Origin: M3007 sp038203695
Lineage (GTDB): Bacteria > Bacteroidota > Bacteroidia > Chitinophagales > Saprospiraceae
NCBI GenBank assembly: GCA_038203695.1
Contig: JBBRDQ010000051.1
Coordinates: 1 to 25,395, forward strand
DNA length: 25,395 nucleotides
Reading direction: 5' to 3'
Position 1 is the first letter of the stretch, and each line of letters starts with the position of its first letter. Positions 21,670-25,395 of the stretch are shown here, piece by piece. The position numbers and the translations under genes are program-made. Below the pieces are notes generated by a model. The model did not search any database. It was given only the letters and a program-made list of their open reading frames with translations, and had not been told where the DNA came from.

Positions 21670-24102
21670 ATGAAATCTCCCTTTCTTTTAATCATTGCCT
21701 TATTTGCGACTATTGCGGGCGCTTCCGCCCAGACGATCAACGGTATGGTGCAACAAGCCGATGGCACCGCGATCGAATACGCCACCATTACCCTGCACCA
21801 AGCCAAAGATTCTGCCCTGGTAAAAGGTACGCTTTCCGGTGAAAAAGGCGCCTTTGATTTTCGGAGTATTACCGCCGGCCAGTATTTTATCAAAGCCAGT
21901 CAAATCGGCTCTGGCGACGGCAGTTCGGCTGCATTTGCGTACGATGGAACGACTATAACCCTGGAACCCGTCGTATTGCGTGAAACAACCAACGAACTGA
22001 ACGCCGTCACGATCGTCGCCCGCAAACCGATGGTCGAAGTAAAAGCCGATAAAACGATCCTGAACGTAGAAGGCACCGTAAACTCAACTGGTCTCAGCGC
22101 GCTCGAACTGTTGCGCAAAGCCCCCGGCGTAACGGTGGACAACAACGACAACGTCAACGTAAAAGGTAAAAACGCGGTGAAAGTGATGATCGATGGCCGT
22201 GATGTGCCGCTCGACGGCAAAGACCTGGCCGCACTGCTCAAAGGCACGCAGGCTGCCGATATCGCCAATATTGAAATTATCAGCAACCCATCCGCTAAAT
22301 ACGATGCTTCCGGAAACGCCGGAATCATCAACATCCGCCTGAAAAAGAATAAATCATTCGGTACCAATGGCAATTTCGGATTGGAAGGTATTTATGGGAA
22401 AACTTTGAAGGGTGGTATGAATGTAAGCCTGAACAACCGGGGTAAAAAAACCAACCTGTTCGGCTCTTACAATAACAGTTACGGCGACTGGCATAACACT
22501 AACACCTTCCTGCGGGAGCAAAACGCGACCTATTTCGACCAAACCTCTGTTCAGGTCAACCAAAGTCGCTGGAATAGTTTCCGCACTGGCGCCGACTGGT
22601 TTATCAACGACCGCAATACGGTCGGCGTTTTGGTAAACGGCAATTTAGACAATGGCAACTGGTTGAGCAATAGTCACGCCGCTATCAGCCAACTTGCCAA
22701 TCGCAGCCAGATCGACTCGGTGTTGATCGCCAGTAACACCAATAAAAACCGGCGCTATGACGCCAATGTCAACCTCAATTACCGTTTTGCCGATACCAGC
22801 GGGCATAGTCTGAATGTCGATTTCGACCGGGGGGCTTACCGCATTCGCGGCGAGAGTTTTCAACCCAACTACTACCGCACCAGCGACAACGGCGAAATCC
22901 TGAATGAGCGCATTTACCGGAATAATACCCCGACCAACATCGATATCATGACCGGAAAAGTGGATTACGAGCAACGCTTTTTCAAAGGTACGCTGGGCAT
23001 CGGCGCAAAAATTTCGAACGTCAAGACCGACAATACCTTTGATTTTTACAATGTATTGGGCGGACAAAGCGTACTCGATACGGCTATCAGCAACCAGTTC
23101 CTGTACCGGGAACGCACCAGCGCCGGTTATGTGAACTACCAGCGCAATTTCACCAAGAAATTACACGTACAAGCCGGTTTGCGCGTTGAAAATACCGATT
23201 ATACGGGTGATTTGATCTCGATGACCAATCAAGACGGTACCCAGGTGGGAAACAACTATACCGAATTCTTCCCGAGCGCTGCGTTGACGTACACTTTTAC
23301 GGATAAAATCGGCTTAAATGCGACCTACAGCCGCCGGATCGATCGCCCGAGTTACCAGGATTTGAACCCGTTTGAAAATAAACTGGATGAATTGACCTTT
23401 CAGAAAGGCAATCCCTACCTGCGTCCACAGTTTACCAATAGCTTTGAAATCGCGCCGACTTACAAAGGTTATCCGGTGGTGAGTTTTGGCTACAGCCGCA
23501 CCAAGGACGTATTTACCCAGGTGCTGGACATCGATCCGCGCAACCCGCGGGCTACGTTTATCACCCAGGAAAACCTGGCCGACCAGGAAAATTATACGAT
23601 TTCGCTGAACGTACCGACGCCAATTGCCAAATGGTGGGAAGGTTTTGTCAGCATCACGGGGTACCGCAGCCATTTCAGCGCCAACTTCCGCGATGATTTT
23701 AAGGTGGATCAATCCTTCAATGCCTTCAATGTGTACAGCGAGCAAACGGTGCGTTTGCCCAAAGGCTGGTCGTTTCAACTATCTGGCTGGTATAACAGCG
23801 CTGCTTTCTGGGGGACGCTGCGCAGCCAGCAGCAGGGTGCGATGGACTTCGGGATTCAGAAGAAAGTGCTGCACGACAAAGGCGAATTGCGCCTGCGCTG
23901 TGGCGATATTTTGCGCACGGCTGGCTGGAGAGGTGAAAATCTGTTTACACCGGGATTGCGCATGATCGCCAGCGGCACCTGGGAAAGCCGCACCGTGACC
24001 CTCAATTTCTCTTATCGCTTTGGCAGCAACGACATTAAAGGTGCCCGCCAGCGTAAAACCGGTCTGGAAGATGAAAAGAACCGGGTGAAAGGAAAGGGGT
24101 AA
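21670..24102 (+). CDS. Outer-membrane beta-barrel receptor (TonB-receptor-like, regulatory/plug/barrel)
   Basis: 810 aa. The signal peptide ends at AGASAQ (residue ~21). Residues ~22-110 form a carboxypeptidase-regulatory-like domain (INGMVQQADGTAIEYATITLHQ...KGAFDFRSITAGQYFIKAS). A plug-like domain follows (~125-225: ALELLRKAPGVTVDNNDNVNVKG, VMIDGRDVPL, IEIISNPSAKYDASGNAGIINIRLKK). The rest (~230-790) is a barrel of the OMP_b-brl_3 kind, with TYSRRIDRPSYQDLNPF and GNPYLRPQFTNSFE, both typical of that family. Members are common in Bacteroidota and presumed to take up or bind an unidentified ligand; no SusD partner is adjacent, so it is not an obvious SusCD pair. The charged C-terminus is usual for the family. 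A terminator follows at 24166-24202. Confidence 0.9.
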   Translation: MKSPFLLIIALFATIAGASAQTINGMVQQADGTAIEYATITLHQAKDSALVKGTLSGEKGAFDFRSITAGQYFIKASQIGSGDGSSAAFAYDGTTITLEPVVLRETTNELNAVTIVARKPMVEVKADKTILNVEGTVNSTGLSALELLRKAPGVTVDNNDNVNVKGKNAVKVMIDGRDVPLDGKDLAALLKGTQAADIANIEIISNPSAKYDASGNAGIINIRLKKNKSFGTNGNFGLEGIYGKTLKGGMNVSLNNRGKKTNLFGSYNNSYGDWHNTNTFLREQNATYFDQTSVQVNQSRWNSFRTGADWFINDRNTVGVLVNGNLDNGNWLSNSHAAISQLANRSQIDSVLIASNTNKNRRYDANVNLNYRFADTSGHSLNVDFDRGAYRIRGESFQPNYYRTSDNGEILNERIYRNNTPTNIDIMTGKVDYEQRFFKGTLGIGAKISNVKTDNTFDFYNVLGGQSVLDTAISNQFLYRERTSAGYVNYQRNFTKKLHVQAGLRVENTDYTGDLISMTNQDGTQVGNNYTEFFPSAALTYTFTDKIGLNATYSRRIDRPSYQDLNPFENKLDELTFQKGNPYLRPQFTNSFEIAPTYKGYPVVSFGYSRTKDVFTQVLDIDPRNPRATFITQENLADQENYTISLNVPTPIAKWWEGFVSITGYRSHFSANFRDDFKVDQSFNAFNVYSEQTVRLPKGWSFQLSGWYNSAAFWGTLRSQQQGAMDFGIQKKVLHDKGELRLRCGDILRTAGWRGENLFTPGLRMIASGTWESRTVTLNFSYRFGSNDIKGARQRKTGLEDEKNRVKGKG

Positions 24103-24122
24103 CCGTGAAAAATACGCCTTTT

Positions 24123-24168
24123 GGCGCTTAGGATATAAAGTTTGATTTGGTTTTTCGGAGAAAGCGCC
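24123..24168 (+). other. Alternative stem overlapping the receptor terminator
   Basis: GGCGCTT (24123-24129) is the exact reverse complement of AAGCGCC (24162-24168). The right arm overlaps the left arm of the terminator hairpin (24166-24171), so the two structures exclude each other. A separate small CGCC-TTTT-GGCG stem overlaps the left arm. This may be chance or may modulate readthrough. Confidence 0.25.
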
Positions 24169-24202
24169 CCGCTGGTGTAATACTGGTCGGGGCTATTTTT
24201 TT
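24166..24202 (+). terminator. Intrinsic terminator of the receptor gene
   Basis: GCCCCG (24166-24171) pairs with CGGGGC (24188-24193), followed by TA and seven T (24196-24202). It lies about 64 nt after the receptor stop and directly beside the stop of the convergent YoaK-family gene. Confidence 0.7.
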
Positions 24203-24203
24203 C

Positions 24204-24914
24204 TCAAAACCGCAGAATGTCGTGCACGATCAACACACACAGGATGCCGGCGGGCATAAAAAAGACCTGTGTGCCGAGGATTGGAAAAAACGCCACGCTG
24301 CACAACGCGCCCAGCAAAAAACTGACCATGACAATCAACCGCAGCATGGCTTCGCGCTGGATCAGGCGCCGTTTCTCACCCTCGGAATGAAATATCTCGG
24401 CAATATCCACGCCCAGTTCGTTGACGACGCCGGTCATCTGGCTGGCTTTGATCAGCGAAGAGGTGGTGAGGCTTACCATCGCATTCTGGATGCCGATGGA
24501 AAATAAAATTATGCCCGGAAAGAAACCTGGGTGTAATGTGCTGGTATTATGGCCGGAAGCGCCCACAAAGGAAAATATACCAGCCACGACCAGCAAGGGA
24601 AACAGGTGCAAGTAGCGCCATTTCATCAGTTTCTCGCGTTCTACACACCAGCCGGCAAAAAATCCACCCAGAAAAAAGGCGAACAACCACGCAAAAATAG
24701 AACCGGCGGTATTGAGTTTGCCTTCGTATAAATCCCGCGCCATCTGCGGCAGCAGCCCGGTGACGTTGGTGACCACCATCGAAAACGTCATCAGACCGGC
24801 ATAGATAACGATGCCGGAACTGAACGGATACACAAATGCATAGAGCATTTTGATGCGAAACGACCGCCGGTTGATCTGACCGGCCGACCGGAGAAATGGG
24901 AGCGGGCTTTGCAT
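24204..24914 (-). CDS. YoaK family (DUF1275) membrane protein
   Basis: 236 aa inner-membrane protein with about six hydrophobic segments (roughly 28-50, 68-90, 102-120, 130-150, 190-208, 214-232). The conserved DUF1275 features are visible: SMVVTNVTGLLPQMA in the first loop, a Gly-rich helix (FFLGGFFAGW), GIQNAMVSLTTSSLIKASQMTGVVNELGVDIAE in the middle and a basic loop before the last pair of helices. The biochemical function of the family is unknown; transport has been suggested. The start is the ATG at 24914, six bases after an exact -7 element, so the mRNA is near-leaderless; a TTG three codons earlier overlaps that element and is rejected. The upstream T9SS-protein gene ends about 60 nt away on the same strand. 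Confidence 0.88.
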   Translation of the reverse strand: MQSPLPFLRSAGQINRRSFRIKMLYAFVYPFSSGIVIYAGLMTFSMVVTNVTGLLPQMARDLYEGKLNTAGSIFAWLFAFFLGGFFAGWCVEREKLMKWRYLHLFPLLVVAGIFSFVGASGHNTSTLHPGFFPGIILFSIGIQNAMVSLTTSSLIKASQMTGVVNELGVDIAEIFHSEGEKRRLIQREAMLRLIVMVSFLLGALCSVAFFPILGTQVFFMPAGILCVLIVHDILRF

Positions 24915-24920
24915 AATGGA

Positions 24921-24928
24921 CAAAGATA
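24921..24928 (-). promoter_or_regulatory. -7 element of the YoaK-family gene
   Basis: The minus strand reads TATCTTTG, an exact TAnnTTTG, followed by six bases and the ATG at 24914. No -33 TTG at normal spacing. Confidence 0.5.
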
Positions 24929-24975
24929 AAACAAAAACAGTGGTCGTTCTTTACCTGTACGCTCGGCAGATCTTT

Positions 24976-25395
24976 TTATTGTTTGCTGAATTGTTGCGTG
25001 AGGACCTGTTGATCCGTTACGATGCGGAGGCAATACATCCCTTCAGTAAGGGTATTGACCGGAATTTGGAATGCTTGTTGTTCGCCGGCCAGCGTTCCTG
25101 TATCTAGTATGCGGCCGGCCAAGTCGATGATTTGCCACGGCGCATCGGTGGCGAATGTTTTTTCAAGTTGAATTTGCAGCCATTCATTTGTGGGGTTCGG
25201 GAACAGCGAAAGACTACCCGGCTTGCTGAAAACGACCGAACGGACCATGCTATAAGATGCGGCCCCGTCGAAATCTACCTGTTGCAGGCGGTAGTAGTTG
25301 GTGCCTGGCAATGGCTTGTCATCGGTGAAGGTGTATTCTTGTCTGGTGTCGGCGTCGCCTGCGCCTTTTACCGTGCCTATTTTTGTATAACCACG
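24976..25395 (-). CDS. C-terminal part of a secreted protein with type IX sorting domain
   Basis: The frame is open from the right edge of the window; 139 codons and a stop are visible, so the N-terminal bulk is missing. The first part (EYTFTDDKPLPGTNYYRLQQVDFDG...YSMVRSVVF) is the fibronectin-like segment that commonly precedes the sorting domain. The last ~75 residues (LSLFPNPTNEWLQIQLE...IIDLAGRIL...GMYCLRIVTDQQVLTQQFSKQ) are a type A T9SS C-terminal domain, which directs passage through the type IX system and attachment to the surface or release. The passenger function cannot be seen. This is the strongest single indicator of a Bacteroidota host. Confidence 0.9.
   Translation of the reverse strand, partial: RGYTKIGTVKGAGDADTRQEYTFTDDKPLPGTNYYRLQQVDFDGAASYSMVRSVVFSKPGSLSLFPNPTNEWLQIQLEKTFATDAPWQIIDLAGRILDTGTLAGEQQAFQIPVNTLTEGMYCLRIVTDQQVLTQQFSKQ

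Noticed and set aside
1..25395. CRISPR arrays, tRNA/rRNA genes, insertion sequences, prophage
   Set aside because: I looked for regularly spaced repeats, tRNA-like cloverleaf sequence, transposase motifs and phage genes on both strands and found none.

Overview
The window looks like a chromosomal segment of a Bacteroidota bacterium, plausibly from the Saprospiria/Chitinophagia side; the class-level placement is only a guess. The evidence is: Bacteroidota-type promoter elements (TAnnTTTG near -7, TTTG or TTG near -33) ahead of many genes; a C-terminal type IX secretion sorting domain at the right edge; an outer-membrane beta-barrel receptor of the carboxypeptidase-regulatory/plug/barrel type; OmpA-like and Omp85-like envelope proteins; an LpxH-type lipid A enzyme; and A-rich start contexts instead of strong Shine-Dalgarno sites. 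GC is roughly balanced by eye. The HNH cassette at 11.1-11.9 kb looks more AT-rich than its neighbours.

Layout. 1-1290: 3' end of a beta-propeller (sugar-dehydrogenase-like) plus DUF1080 protein. 1291-1698: a gene-free stretch with a very strong hairpin, a possible minus-strand small RNA, a dyad and a promoter. 1699-5764: a small conserved protein and a 1200-residue protein combining a degenerate peptidase-MA-like domain, a WD40-like propeller and an Omp85-like barrel. 5892-9767 (minus): LpxH, a small Cys-rich secreted protein, an S41 C-terminal processing protease and an alpha/beta hydrolase. 10028-11941 (plus): a TPR lipoprotein, then an overlapping pair encoding a small helical protein and an HNH nuclease. 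11942-13381 (minus): an ALDH8-like aldehyde dehydrogenase. 13514-15974 (plus): a NatA/NatB-like ABC exporter. 15973-16671: a TIGR04282 glycosyltransferase (minus) diverging from dnaX (plus). 18590-21338 (plus): an OmpA-family protein, an unknown lipoprotein and a Crp/Fnr regulator preceded by heptanucleotide repeats. 21670-24102: the large outer-membrane receptor. 24204-25395 (minus): a YoaK/DUF1275 membrane protein and the tail of a T9SS-secreted protein.

Most of this is housekeeping and envelope biology in short transcription units with frequent strand switches. There are no tRNA or rRNA genes, CRISPR arrays, transposases or phage genes that I can recognise. The most interesting signal is a run of ten A residues in dnaX, just past the clamp-loader core, where a slip of one base in either direction reaches a TGA within a few codons. 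That is the arrangement expected for programmed production of a short gamma subunit. Secondary points are the HNH two-gene cassette, several promoters placed 4-7 nt from the start codon (leaderless or near-leaderless mRNAs), the degenerate protease fold in the Omp85-like protein, and a candidate small RNA at 1413-1478.
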